A stretch of 47,847 nucleotides of DNA from JAGXTF01 sp038317095 (GTDB lineage Bacteria > Bacteroidota > Bacteroidia > NS11-12g > UBA955), in the NCBI GenBank assembly GCA_038317095.1, contig JBBQBB010000025.1, forward strand, positions 1 through 47,847, written 5' to 3'. The translations under genes were made by a program, and so were the position numbers. Positions within the stretch are counted from its first letter, which is position 1, and each line of letters begins with the position of its first letter. The notes under the pieces were generated by a model. It saw only the letters and a list, made by a program, of their open reading frames with translations, was not told the origin of the DNA and did no database searches. Shown piece by piece: positions 18,983-27,307 of the stretch.

Positions 18983-19531
18983 AAATGGGGTTTGTTTCTT
19001 ATACTTTGTAAAGGTGCAACTATTCTGTATTGCAAAACATTACAAAACAGGAGGGATTATTTACATATATCGCAGACAGTTGTGTTTTGAATTAGAATTG
19101 TTGGTTATGATGTAGAAATTGGTAAAATCCTGCTGTATAGCAAAAAAATGTATTATAACGGGGTTCACAGAGACTGGAAAAAGATTCCCAGAAGCTTATT
19201 ATCTATTTGTGGCTTAAGTGTTCTTCTCTGTTTATCTCTGTGCAAGAAATAGAATAACCAATAAACAATACAGAGCCAAAATCTTTTTGTGTACAAAAAA
19301 ATGAATTGCAATAAAATTCCAACATGCGGGCATGGAGTTGACCAGCTAAATAGGAATTGTCTTCATTTGGGTTTTGGCCAAAATGTTTGTGTACTTTGCT
19401 TTCCACCAATTTCTAAAACTTAACCAAATTTTTTTACGAATGCCATAAATTAAATTGGAATGGGAAAGTAGCGCCCAAAACCCAGGCGGTAGAAAATTCT
19501 TTCCACATTTTGATAATATAATGCGAAGCCC
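18983..19531. other. Long divergent intergenic region
   Basis: About 550 bases separate the decarboxylase operon from the TonB receptor gene. No gene is convincing. An 8-bp inverted pair CACAGAGA / TCTCTGTG lies near 19165 and 19233. The bases around the second arm resemble the repeated CACAGAG text that often surrounds GxxExxY genes in this phylum, but no such gene can be reconstructed. Confidence 0.35.
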
Positions 19532-19562
19532 TTGTTTAGAATGATTCTAAATAGTTAATTTG
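19532..19562 (+). promoter_or_regulatory. Promoter with embedded Fur-type operator (FecA-like gene)
   Basis: TTTAGAATGATTCTAAA (19535-19551) is a perfect 17-bp palindrome with a central G. It has the 7-1-7 form used by Fur-family repressors. It fills most of the 20-base spacer between a TTG -33 element (19532-19534) and TTAATTTG (19555-19562), a 7-of-8 match to the -7 box TAnnTTTG. The receptor ATG follows at 19577, so a bound repressor would block the promoter directly. The regulator is probably an iron-sensing Fur (inference from the receptor type); the gene for it is not in the window unless the PerR-like protein plays that part. Confidence 0.65.
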
Positions 19563-19576
19563 CGCCCGAATTACAA

Positions 19577-21802
19577 ATGCATAAACTTACAGGGAGCACT
19601 AAAACATTTTTCGCAATTTTTGCTTTATTTATCGCAGTTAAACCTGCTGTGTCACAAAAGTCTGACACATCCAAACCAATTAATCTGGATGAAATACAGA
19701 TTTTGGATTTGCACTCTAAAAATGAGATTGAACGATTGCCAGAAATTCAAGGAACGCTAATCTATGCAGGAAAGAAGAATGAAGTTATAAAGGTAAGCGC
19801 GCTAGATGCAGACCTTTCAACGAATAACCCACGACAAATATTTGGCAAGGTTCCAGGGGTAAGCATTTGGGAAAACGATGGCTCTGGAATTCAGATGGGA
19901 ATATCTACAAGGGGATTAAGTCCAAATCGTTCGTGGGAGTTTAACGTGCGACAGAACGGGTATGATATTTCTTCTGAAGTATTCGGTTACCCTGAATCCT
20001 ATTTTGCTCCGCCTATGGAAGCTGTAAGCACAATTGAAGTAGTAAGAGGTGCGGCATCTTTGCAATATGGACCGCAATTTGGAGGATTGCTGAATTATGT
20101 AATTAAGAAAGGCGACTCTGCAAAAAAAATTGTTTTTGAAAGGCAGCAGACCACGGGCTCATTTGGCTTGTTTAATGCTTACAATGCCCTCGGCGGTACA
20201 TACAAAAAAGTTTCTTATTACGGATATTATCATCACCGCAATGCACATGGTTGGCGTGAAAATAGCGGGTATGAAATTAACACTGGCTATGCTTCTATTA
20301 ATTATGCTGCAAGTAAAAATCTCAATATAGGTTTGCAATATACGCGTATGAATTATCAGAGCCAACAACCTGGCGGGTTAACAGATTCCCTATTTGACAT
20401 CAATCCACGCAAATCATTCCGAGCCCGCAACTGGTTTGGCACCCCTTGGAATGTAGCTGCTTTCACCGTAGATTGGCAATTGAGTGAGAACACGAAATTG
20501 AGTGTAAAAATATTTGGAACCATAGCCGAAAGAAATAGCGTTGGTTTTACCAAGGGAATTAACGTTGGGGATACATTTAATTTTACTTTAAAATCTTTTA
20601 ACCCACGGCAGGTAGATAGGGATTTTTATAAGAATATTGGAGGTGAATTGCGCTTTTTGAAAACATACAATTTGCTCAAGCAAAAAAGTACTTTGGCTGC
20701 CGGCATTAGGGTTTATAGGGGAACAACGGTGAGAAAACAAATTGGAATAGGTACCGATGGAAATAAATTGGATCTTTCAATAACCCAATTAACCAATGGA
20801 AAAGAATGGGGGAGGAGTTTGATTTTCGGTTCTGATAATTATGCTATGTTTGCTGAAAATATTTTTAAAATTGGAAAGCGACTTAGTGTAACACCAGGTG
20901 TGCGATATGAAATTGTTAATTCCACAGCCGAAGGATACATCAATTCAACTTCAACAGGAAATATTAAGGAACTTAAACAAGGAAGAAATATTTTATTACT
21001 GGGTTTAGGCTCTGAATTTAAAACAACATCATCTACAAATATATATGCCAACTTCAGTCAAGCCTACCGACCCGTAACTTATTCCGAACTTACCCCGTCT
21101 GCAACTACGGAGGTTATTGACCCAAATTTGAAAGATGGAAGTGGGTACAATATGGATTTTGGTTTTAGAGGAAAAATGGGCAGCTTTTTAACATTTGATG
21201 TAGGTGGATTTTATTTGAATTATAACAACCGAATTGGAACAGTAACGCAAAATGGTGCTCCATTTAGAACCAACATTGGAACTTCGGTAAGCAAAGGCAT
21301 AGAAAGTTTTATCGAATTAGATCCTGTGCGTTTGTTCACCAAATACTCCCCTTTTGGTTATTTAAGGTTGTATATATCTTACGCATATATTGATGCAAAA
21401 TATACCCATTGGAACAACCCTATTCTAGCAAACGACCCACTAAAATCTATCGCAGGCAAACGCGTGGAAAATGCGCCTAAAAACATTGTTCGATATGGAG
21501 CTACATATAATCTCAAAAAATTCTCCGCAACATTTCAACTAAACCAGGTTTCTGGTGTGTTTACCGATGCCGCAAATACCGAAAAACCGAATGCTGCAGG
21601 CACAGTGGGTAAAATTTCTGGTTACAGCGTAATGGATATTTCTTTCTCTTATGTTTATTCAGAAAGGTACAACATCAAAACAGGAATAAACAACCTTTCC
21701 AACGAAAATTATGCAACAAGAAGATCCGGCGGATATCCCGGTCCTGGCTTGTTACCGGCCAATGGTAGAACCCTATATATTGGCTTTGGCGCTAAATTCT
21801 AA
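19577..21802 (+). CDS. TonB-dependent receptor, FecA-like ferric siderophore/citrate receptor
   Basis: This is an outer-membrane active transporter of 741 residues. It has a signal peptide ending about residue 30 (FAIFALFIAVKPAVSQ) and a plug domain from about 80 to 200, with NPRQIFGKVPGVSIWEND, ISTRGLSPNRSWEFNVRQNG and STIEVVRGAASLQYGPQFGG. The beta barrel includes a YEINTGYASINYA-type strand and ends with aromatic LYIGFGAKF. The GVSIWENDGSG and RGAASLQYGPQFGG plug text is typical of FecA-type iron(III) dicitrate receptors. It lacks the N-terminal carboxypeptidase-like domain and any FecR-signalling extension that I can recognise. No partner ABC transporter lies nearby. Iron control is supported by the palindrome in its promoter. 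The substrate assignment beyond ferric chelate is uncertain. Confidence 0.88.
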   Translation: MHKLTGSTKTFFAIFALFIAVKPAVSQKSDTSKPINLDEIQILDLHSKNEIERLPEIQGTLIYAGKKNEVIKVSALDADLSTNNPRQIFGKVPGVSIWENDGSGIQMGISTRGLSPNRSWEFNVRQNGYDISSEVFGYPESYFAPPMEAVSTIEVVRGAASLQYGPQFGGLLNYVIKKGDSAKKIVFERQQTTGSFGLFNAYNALGGTYKKVSYYGYYHHRNAHGWRENSGYEINTGYASINYAASKNLNIGLQYTRMNYQSQQPGGLTDSLFDINPRKSFRARNWFGTPWNVAAFTVDWQLSENTKLSVKIFGTIAERNSVGFTKGINVGDTFNFTLKSFNPRQVDRDFYKNIGGELRFLKTYNLLKQKSTLAAGIRVYRGTTVRKQIGIGTDGNKLDLSITQLTNGKEWGRSLIFGSDNYAMFAENIFKIGKRLSVTPGVRYEIVNSTAEGYINSTSTGNIKELKQGRNILLLGLGSEFKTTSSTNIYANFSQAYRPVTYSELTPSATTEVIDPNLKDGSGYNMDFGFRGKMGSFLTFDVGGFYLNYNNRIGTVTQNGAPFRTNIGTSVSKGIESFIELDPVRLFTKYSPFGYLRLYISYAYIDAKYTHWNNPILANDPLKSIAGKRVENAPKNIVRYGATYNLKKFSATFQLNQVSGVFTDAANTEKPNAAGTVGKISGYSVMDISFSYVYSERYNIKTGINNLSNENYATRRSGGYPGPGLLPANGRTLYIGFGAKF

Positions 21803-22150
21803 CCGTTCACAGTCAATCCTAGCATTGCAATAGTGTTACAAACAAATTAGAGTTTCAGGCAGTACCAAAAATAAAAGCAACTCAAAATAAATCCTGTTTA
21901 CCATATTGTAGGTCCGTTTATTGGCTGATACTTTTCTACCCACAAAATTAGGATAGCAATATTTAGTATGCTTATCTTTTATAAAAACCTAAATTTGAAT
22001 ATTCGCTACTATTGTAAAATACACAAATAGAAACTAGAAATATACAAAAAAAAATAGAATATTTTTTAAAACTTAAATGTATTCCAGATCTTTTTAATAT
22101 AAGAGATTATTTTGCATAAAAAGGTTGAAAAATTCGTGCATTTTGTCTCC
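21803..22150. other. Convergent intergenic region without a clear terminator
   Basis: These 348 AT-rich bases lie between the receptor gene and the convergent ice-binding protein gene. No gene, hairpin-plus-U-tract or repeat was found. Confidence 0.4.
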
Positions 22151-23419
22151 CTATCTTGCGGCAAGTATTTTGCCCGATTGAATGATTTCTTCGTTTTTGC
22201 TAATTTGGTAAAAGTAAATCCCAGAAATCAAGTTTTCGGTTGCGATGTTGTTGACTGATTCAGTTAATGGTTGAACCAGTTTCTCTTCTCCCAAAATATT
22301 GTAAATTTTCAAAACATAGTTTTGATTGGCAACATTTTCAGCCAAAGAAATAGAGATAGACGAGCCAAACGGATTTGGAAAAAGTTGAAATGTAAAGGAT
22401 TTCTGAATTGCAATGCCTATAATTTCTGAATAACTAACATTGCCAAAAAAATCTGTCATTTTGAGGCGGTAGTAAACATTGCCATTCAAAGGATCAGTGT
22501 CCAAGGTTGAGTAATGATGGATGGTATTGCTGTTTCCTGAACCAGCCATTACTGTTAAGTTTTCAAAAGATTTGGCATCTGCTGATCGTTGCAAAGTAAA
22601 ATTTTGGTTGTTGGTTTCACTTGCAGTTGACCAACTGATTTGTATGTCCGAGCCAATTGGTTTTGCATTGAAATACAGTAATTCTGCGCTAAGCAATATG
22701 CCAAATCCATCACATCCAAAGAGCTGGTTTTTATTTGCGGAAACCTGACCTCCCAAAGAAAGCGCCCTGCCTTGTAATTGTACTTGATTCAATAGGTTTA
22801 TTTCACCGTTTGCAATTACGGTTCCCACAAAGACCGAGTTGGCCCCCATTTGAACGGCCCCATTTACATGCCAATATACATTGCAAGCAGATGCACCATT
22901 GATAAGTGTAATCGTGGACAATGGATTTGTGGAAAGTGCGCCATTAATATTGATGTTGAATACAACTCCAGGTATGTTTTGTCCATCAAGAATTAAATTT
23001 CCATTTAAAACAGCTGCTGTGGTAATGCAATAGACAAAACCTCCAGTTAGAACACGACCATTCCCCAACGGTGTTCCCAAAGTGGTGTCGCAGGTTAATG
23101 AACCAAGGAATGTATAGGCAGTGGATATGTCTGTTGCCGCTGCTGATGAAGTAGCATCCGCTACGTGCACATTTCCTGCTGCATGGGTTATGCTTCCTGG
23201 AACGGTGTATGCGCCATTGTTGGTACCAATGTCTCCATAAATAACATTGGAACCATTGGCTGTAAATGCGCCAACAGCGGTGAACAATACAAAACTTTGG
23301 GACGATCCCAATACAGGAGCTTGGGCAAATGTTTCTCTCGGAAAAAATGAAAGAATGCATGCAACCCAAAGGGTCAATTTAATATTAAAGGTATTGCTTT
23401 TATCCAAACAAAGGAACAT
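22151..23419 (-). CDS. Ice-binding-type DUF3494 protein with T9SS sorting domain
   Basis: This is a secreted protein of 422 residues. A signal peptide ends near residue 33 (FFPRETFAQ). Residues about 35-240 form a DUF3494 domain, the beta-helix fold of microbial ice-binding proteins. It opens with LGSSQSFVLFTAVGAFTANG, continues with VIYGDIGTNNGAY, LTGGFVYCITTAAVLNGNL and GASACNVYWHVNGAVQMGAN, and closes with FVGTVIANGEINLL and GRALSLGGQVSANKN. A fibronectin-like linker with SWSTASETNNQNFTLQRSAD follows. The tail FQLFPNPFGSSISISL...GIYFYQIS is a type A T9SS sorting signal, so the protein should be released or anchored at the cell surface. Many DUF3494 proteins bind ice and some are adhesins, so this suggests, but does not prove, a cold habitat. 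Confidence 0.88.
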   Translation of the reverse strand: MFLCLDKSNTFNIKLTLWVACILSFFPRETFAQAPVLGSSQSFVLFTAVGAFTANGSNVIYGDIGTNNGAYTVPGSITHAAGNVHVADATSSAAATDISTAYTFLGSLTCDTTLGTPLGNGRVLTGGFVYCITTAAVLNGNLILDGQNIPGVVFNININGALSTNPLSTITLINGASACNVYWHVNGAVQMGANSVFVGTVIANGEINLLNQVQLQGRALSLGGQVSANKNQLFGCDGFGILLSAELLYFNAKPIGSDIQISWSTASETNNQNFTLQRSADAKSFENLTVMAGSGNSNTIHHYSTLDTDPLNGNVYYRLKMTDFFGNVSYSEIIGIAIQKSFTFQLFPNPFGSSISISLAENVANQNYVLKIYNILGEEKLVQPLTESVNNIATENLISGIYFYQISKNEEIIQSGKILAAR

Positions 23420-23736
23420 GCAACAAATTACGTTTGAATCTTACCTTTAACTTTTATGTTTTAAGTATAAAAAGTTACATTTTTAACATATTTATGGCCT
23501 ATGATGTAAAATATAGGCATGCTCCTTTTACCCGCCTATTTGCGGGTCCCTTGCTGCATTGCCCTGCAAATTTGTGTTTGGCAAGGCATATGCGTTGCGA
23601 ACCCTCTAGCGAATTAACCCTCAATAAGAATTCTCCTTCGCAGCGTATTCGAAACTTGGGTTTAACCCATACCAGCAATGATTATGAAATTAATGTAGAA
23701 TACGAAAACTTGTTAAAAATAAAATATTTTCTAAAG
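23420..23736. other. Intergenic region with a GC hairpin, upstream of perR
   Basis: No convincing gene. ACCCGC (23530-23535) and GCGGGT (23542-23547) form a perfect 6-bp stem with loop CTATTT, without a U-tract on either side. A long open frame crosses the region on the plus strand but has no family resemblance and runs through the perR promoter. Confidence 0.4.
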
Positions 23737-23753
23737 GATAATCATTATCTTTG
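23737..23753 (+). promoter_or_regulatory. PerR/Fur-type operator overlapping the perR-katG promoter
   Basis: GATAATCATTATC (23737-23749) is a perfect 6-1-6 palindrome and, with neighbouring bases, a good match to the 7-1-7 Fur/PerR box. It overlaps TATCTTTG (23746-23753), an exact match to the -7 box TAnnTTTG. The perR ATG follows 24 bases later. This arrangement predicts repression of perR and katG by PerR itself, relieved by peroxide. No clear -33 element is seen. Confidence 0.7.
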
Positions 23754-23777
23754 CAGAATAGTTCGCTTTAAGATAGA

Positions 23778-24191
23778 ATGAGTAAAATATTCCGGGAGAA
23801 CCTGAAAGCAAAAGGCCTTAAAGTTACGCCGCAGAGAGTGGCTATTTTTGAAGCTATTCTGCAATTGGACAATCACCCAACAGCGGAAGATATTGTTTCT
23901 TTCATTAAAATAAACAATCCCAATATATCTATTGGTACAGTTTATAAAGTACTAGATACTTTGGTAACCAGTAATTTGCTAGAAAAAGTGAAAACGGAAA
24001 AAGACGTTATGCGCTATGATCCACATTTGTTTAACCATCACCATTTATATTGTGCGGAAACAGAACGCATTGAAGATTACGAAAATGTAAAATTAAACGA
24101 ATTGATTGGCGATTATTTTAAAGAAAATAAAATAAAAAATTTCAAAATACAAGACATTAAACTTCAAATAACAGGAACATTCAACAAATAA
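23778..24191 (+). CDS. perR: Fur-family transcriptional regulator, PerR-like
   Basis: This is a metal-dependent repressor of 137 residues. The N-terminal winged helix has LKVTPQRVAIFEAI and the recognition part SIGTVYKVLDTL. The regulatory metal site is preserved in YDPHLFNHHHLYC and in the ED pair of RIEDYEN, where the Asp corresponds to the residue that favours iron and peroxide sensing in Bacillus PerR (alignment by eye). The CxxC pairs that bind structural zinc in most Fur/PerR proteins are missing. The first is reduced to CAET and there is no cysteine near the C-terminus. Position directly before katG (13-base gap) and the operator over its own promoter support a peroxide-response role over iron control. 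The start codon fits the family. Confidence 0.88.
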   Translation: MSKIFRENLKAKGLKVTPQRVAIFEAILQLDNHPTAEDIVSFIKINNPNISIGTVYKVLDTLVTSNLLEKVKTEKDVMRYDPHLFNHHHLYCAETERIEDYENVKLNELIGDYFKENKIKNFKIQDIKLQITGTFNK

Positions 24192-24204
24192 GAAACTTAA
24201 AAAT

Positions 24205-26403
24205 ATGAGCAATACAAACGATAGCAAATGTCCAATAGATCATGGACAAAAAAGCGCCCCGGCCAATGGAATGGGTACTTCCAATAAAGATTGGTGGCCA
24301 AATGGACTTAATCTTAGTATTCTGCGCCAGCATTCTTCTTTATCCGACCCTATGGATAAAGGGTTTATATATGCCGATGAATTTAATAAACTAGATTTAA
24401 ATGAGATAAAGAAAGATATTTTTAATTTAATGACCACATCGCAAGATTGGTGGCCAGCTGATTATGGACATTATGGTCCTTTATTTATACGCATGGCATG
24501 GCACAGTGCCGGCACTTACCGCATTGCAGATGGACGTGGTGGCGCTGGTTCAGGCAGCCAACGATTTGCACCCGTTAATAGCTGGCCAGACAATGGCAAT
24601 TTGGATAAAGCACGTTTGTTGCTTTGGCCAATAAAACAAAAATATGGAAACCAAATTTCTTGGGCAGATTTAATGATATTGGCTGGCAATTGTGCATTAG
24701 AATCCATGGGTTTTAAAACCTTTGGTTTTGCAGGAGGCCGCGAAGATATTTGGGAGCCAGAACAAGATATTTATTGGGGTTCTGAATCCGACTGGTTGGG
24801 CGACAAAAGATACAGTGGCGAAAGAGTTTTAGAAAATCCATTGGCAGCAGTGCAAATGGGCTTGATTTATGTAAATCCAGAAGGCCCCAATGGAAATCCA
24901 GATCCACTGGCATCTGCAAAAGACATCAGAGAAACCTTTGCCCGAATGGCCATGAATGATGAAGAAACGGTTGCGTTGGTTGCGGGTGGTCACACTTTTG
25001 GTAAAGCGCATGGCGCTGCAAGTGCCACATACGTGGGTCGTGAACCTGAAGGTTCAAGCATAGAAGAAATGGGCATGGGATGGAAAAATAATTTTGCTAC
25101 AGGTAAGGGTGGTCACGCCATTACAAGCGGCATTGAAGGGGCTTGGAAACCCAACCCTACCACTTGGGACAATGGGTATTTTGAAACTTTATTCAAATAC
25201 GAATGGAAATTGTCCAAGAGTCCTGCAGGTGCCCATCAATGGACGCCAACAGATGAATCTGCGGTAACATTGGTAGAAGATGCTCACGATGCCAACAAAC
25301 GCCACGCGCCGATGATGACAACTGCAGATTTGGCCTTGAAAATGGATCCCATATATGCTCCAATTTCCAGACATTTTTACGAAAATTTCGATGTATTTCA
25401 AGATGCTTTTGCACGGGCTTGGTTTAAGCTAACACACCGAGATATGGGTCCAATTGCCCGTTATTTGGGTGCAGAAGTGCCTAACGAAGAATTGATTTGG
25501 CAAGACCCAATTCCAAGGGTTAATTATGCAATTGTAAATGAAGCGGATATTGCATCTCTTAAAAATAAAATTACAGAATCCGGATTAAGTATTTCTGAAT
25601 TGGTATCCACAGCTTGGGCTTCAGCGGTTACGTTTCGTGGCTCTGACAAGCGTGGTGGAGCCAATGGGGCTCGCATTCGTTTTGCACCGCAAAACAAGTG
25701 GGAAGTAAACAACCCCGCGCAATTAAAAAAAGTATTGGAAAAACTTGAAAACATTCAAAATGAATTTAACAATTCTGCAGGTGGAAACAAAAAAGTATCC
25801 ATAGCGGATTTAATTGTCTTGGGTGGAAGTGTGGCAATTGAAAAAGCTGCCAAAGATGCTGGGCATTCTATTTCTGTTCCTTTTAAAGCAGGCAGGGCAG
25901 ATACTACCGTGGAACAAACAGATGCGGATTCATTCGCAGTTTTAGAACCCAAAGCAGACGGTTTTAGAAATTATAAAAGCGATGCAATGGCCAATATTGT
26001 CGCAGAAAAATTATTGGTAGACAAAGCACAATTGCTAAATTTAACCACATCAGAAATGACCGTGTTGGTTGGGGGAATGCGGGTGTTGGGCACAAATTAC
26101 GACGGGTCTAAATATGGCGTATTTACCAACCGCGCAGAAACACTTACCAATGACTTTTTTGTAAACTTGTTAGACCTTCGCAACACGTGGAAAGCAATTT
26201 CAGAAACAGGTGAAGCATTTGAAGGTTCTGACCGAACTACAGGAACAGTCAAATGGACTGCTACACGCGCGGATTTGATTTTTGGTTCCAATTCAGAACT
26301 ACGGGCAATTGCAGAAGTATATGCATGTGCTGATAGCAATGAAAAATTTGTAAACGATTTTGTTGCTGCTTGGGTAAAAGTAATGAACTTGGATCGGTTC
26401 TAA
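24205..26403 (+). CDS. katG: Catalase-peroxidase KatG
   Basis: This bifunctional haem enzyme destroys hydrogen peroxide and also has peroxidase activity. It has 732 residues, a normal bacterial KatG length. The distal site is RMAWHSAGTYR with W99 and H100. The covalent Trp-Tyr-Met adduct needed for catalase activity can form from W99, Y222 (LIYVNPEGPNG) and M248 (ETFARMAMND). The proximal haem ligand is H263 in GGHTFGKAHG. The spacing matches Mycobacterium KatG (W107, Y229, M255, H270). The C-terminal duplicated peroxidase domain (SDKRGGANGARIRFAPQNKW onwards) is complete. There is no signal peptide, so it is cytoplasmic. It is co-transcribed with the PerR-like regulator and so should be induced by peroxide. 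Confidence 0.97.
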   Translation: MSNTNDSKCPIDHGQKSAPANGMGTSNKDWWPNGLNLSILRQHSSLSDPMDKGFIYADEFNKLDLNEIKKDIFNLMTTSQDWWPADYGHYGPLFIRMAWHSAGTYRIADGRGGAGSGSQRFAPVNSWPDNGNLDKARLLLWPIKQKYGNQISWADLMILAGNCALESMGFKTFGFAGGREDIWEPEQDIYWGSESDWLGDKRYSGERVLENPLAAVQMGLIYVNPEGPNGNPDPLASAKDIRETFARMAMNDEETVALVAGGHTFGKAHGAASATYVGREPEGSSIEEMGMGWKNNFATGKGGHAITSGIEGAWKPNPTTWDNGYFETLFKYEWKLSKSPAGAHQWTPTDESAVTLVEDAHDANKRHAPMMTTADLALKMDPIYAPISRHFYENFDVFQDAFARAWFKLTHRDMGPIARYLGAEVPNEELIWQDPIPRVNYAIVNEADIASLKNKITESGLSISELVSTAWASAVTFRGSDKRGGANGARIRFAPQNKWEVNNPAQLKKVLEKLENIQNEFNNSAGGNKKVSIADLIVLGGSVAIEKAAKDAGHSISVPFKAGRADTTVEQTDADSFAVLEPKADGFRNYKSDAMANIVAEKLLVDKAQLLNLTTSEMTVLVGGMRVLGTNYDGSKYGVFTNRAETLTNDFFVNLLDLRNTWKAISETGEAFEGSDRTTGTVKWTATRADLIFGSNSELRAIAEVYACADSNEKFVNDFVAAWVKVMNLDRF

Positions 26404-26484
26404 AGAGAAAAATAGAACCATTTTATGAAAGGTCGCTGCAATACTGTGGTGAATGGATGCGCGCGGTTTTAAAACTACAAAAGC

Positions 26485-27093
26485 ATGGATTTGTTTAATT
26501 CTAAAATAGACCCTACCGAGAATGTATTGCCTCGCGACGGCATGGTGCATTATTATGGGAAACTATTTGCACAAAGAGAAGCGAATGTGTATTTTGAATG
26601 TTTGTTGAATACGATAGATTGGCGTAATGACGAAGCGCTTATTTTTGGGAAACACATAGTTACCAAACGAAAAGTAGCTTGGTATGGCGATTCCAATTTT
26701 GAATATACCTATTCCAATAGAACCAAACGCGCGCTGATCTGGACAAAGGAATTGTTGGATTTAAAAACCATTGTAGAAAAACAAACAGGGGAGCATTTCA
26801 ATTCATGTTTGCTCAATCTATACCACAGCGGAGAAGAGGGGATGGCATGGCACAGCGATGCAGAGAAAGATTTAAAAAAAAATGGAGCCATTGCGTCATT
26901 GAGTTTTGGTGCGGAACGAAAATTTGCCTTCAAGCACAAGCAAACCAAAGAAACGGTTTCATTGTTGCTTGAAAACGGTAGCTTATTGGTGATGAAAGAC
27001 ACAACCCAAACCCACTGGCTGCATAGATTGCCACCCACAAAACTTATTTCTAGACCCAGGATAAATTTGACATTTAGAACGATTTTTTTGTAA
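26485..27093 (+). CDS. alkB: AlkB-type 2-oxoglutarate/Fe(II) dioxygenase
   Basis: This oxidative demethylase family repairs alkylated bases in DNA or RNA. It has 202 residues, like bacterial members close to human ALKBH2/3. The iron ligands are H123 and D125 (MAWHSDAEKD) and H180 in THWLHRLPPT. The 2-oxoglutarate-binding arginine is in RINLTFR near the C-terminus. The distance from H180 to the final Arg equals that in ALKBH2 (18 residues). The segment LNLYHSGEEGMAWHSD is the family core. The gene follows katG by 81 bases on the same strand with no terminator between, so it may share peroxide control. Substrate preference cannot be read from sequence. Confidence 0.92.
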   Translation: MDLFNSKIDPTENVLPRDGMVHYYGKLFAQREANVYFECLLNTIDWRNDEALIFGKHIVTKRKVAWYGDSNFEYTYSNRTKRALIWTKELLDLKTIVEKQTGEHFNSCLLNLYHSGEEGMAWHSDAEKDLKKNGAIASLSFGAERKFAFKHKQTKETVSLLLENGSLLVMKDTTQTHWLHRLPPTKLISRPRINLTFRTIFL

Positions 27094-27271
27094 TACTTTC
27101 TAGGCTAACCTCCTTTTGTTTTTTTTGCGCGGAATTTGGGTTAAAAGGATTCTATAAAGTTTGGTCTCAAATTTAGGAGCATAAATTTACAATAATATTA
27201 TGGTATAATAATATAAATGTACTACAAAATTAATACTAGGTTTAACGGAACATATTGTTACTTTGACACAT

Positions 27272-27279
27272 TAAATTTG
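27272..27279 (+). promoter_or_regulatory. Candidate -7 box upstream of the GH1 gene
   Basis: TAAATTTG matches TAnnTTTG exactly, 28 bases before the ATG of the beta-glucosidase gene. Possible -33 elements (TTG at 27255, TTTG at 27262) are too close, so the call rests on the -7 box alone. Confidence 0.4.
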
Positions 27280-27307
27280 TATAAAAATATCTATTTAACT
27301 TTACCAA

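Noticed and set aside
19203..19409. Minus-strand frame with KVHKHFG, similar to the start of GxxExxY proteins
   Set aside because: Only seven residues agree, the following residues do not, and the frame is short. The nearby CACAGAG text alone is not enough.
23530..23547. ACCCGC/GCGGGT hairpin as terminator of the ice-binding gene or perR
   Set aside because: There is no U-tract on either side, and it lies upstream of both genes rather than at an end.
23434..23781. Open frame of 115 codons upstream of perR
   Set aside because: It has no family resemblance, includes the GC hairpin and runs through the perR promoter and operator; codon content looks random.
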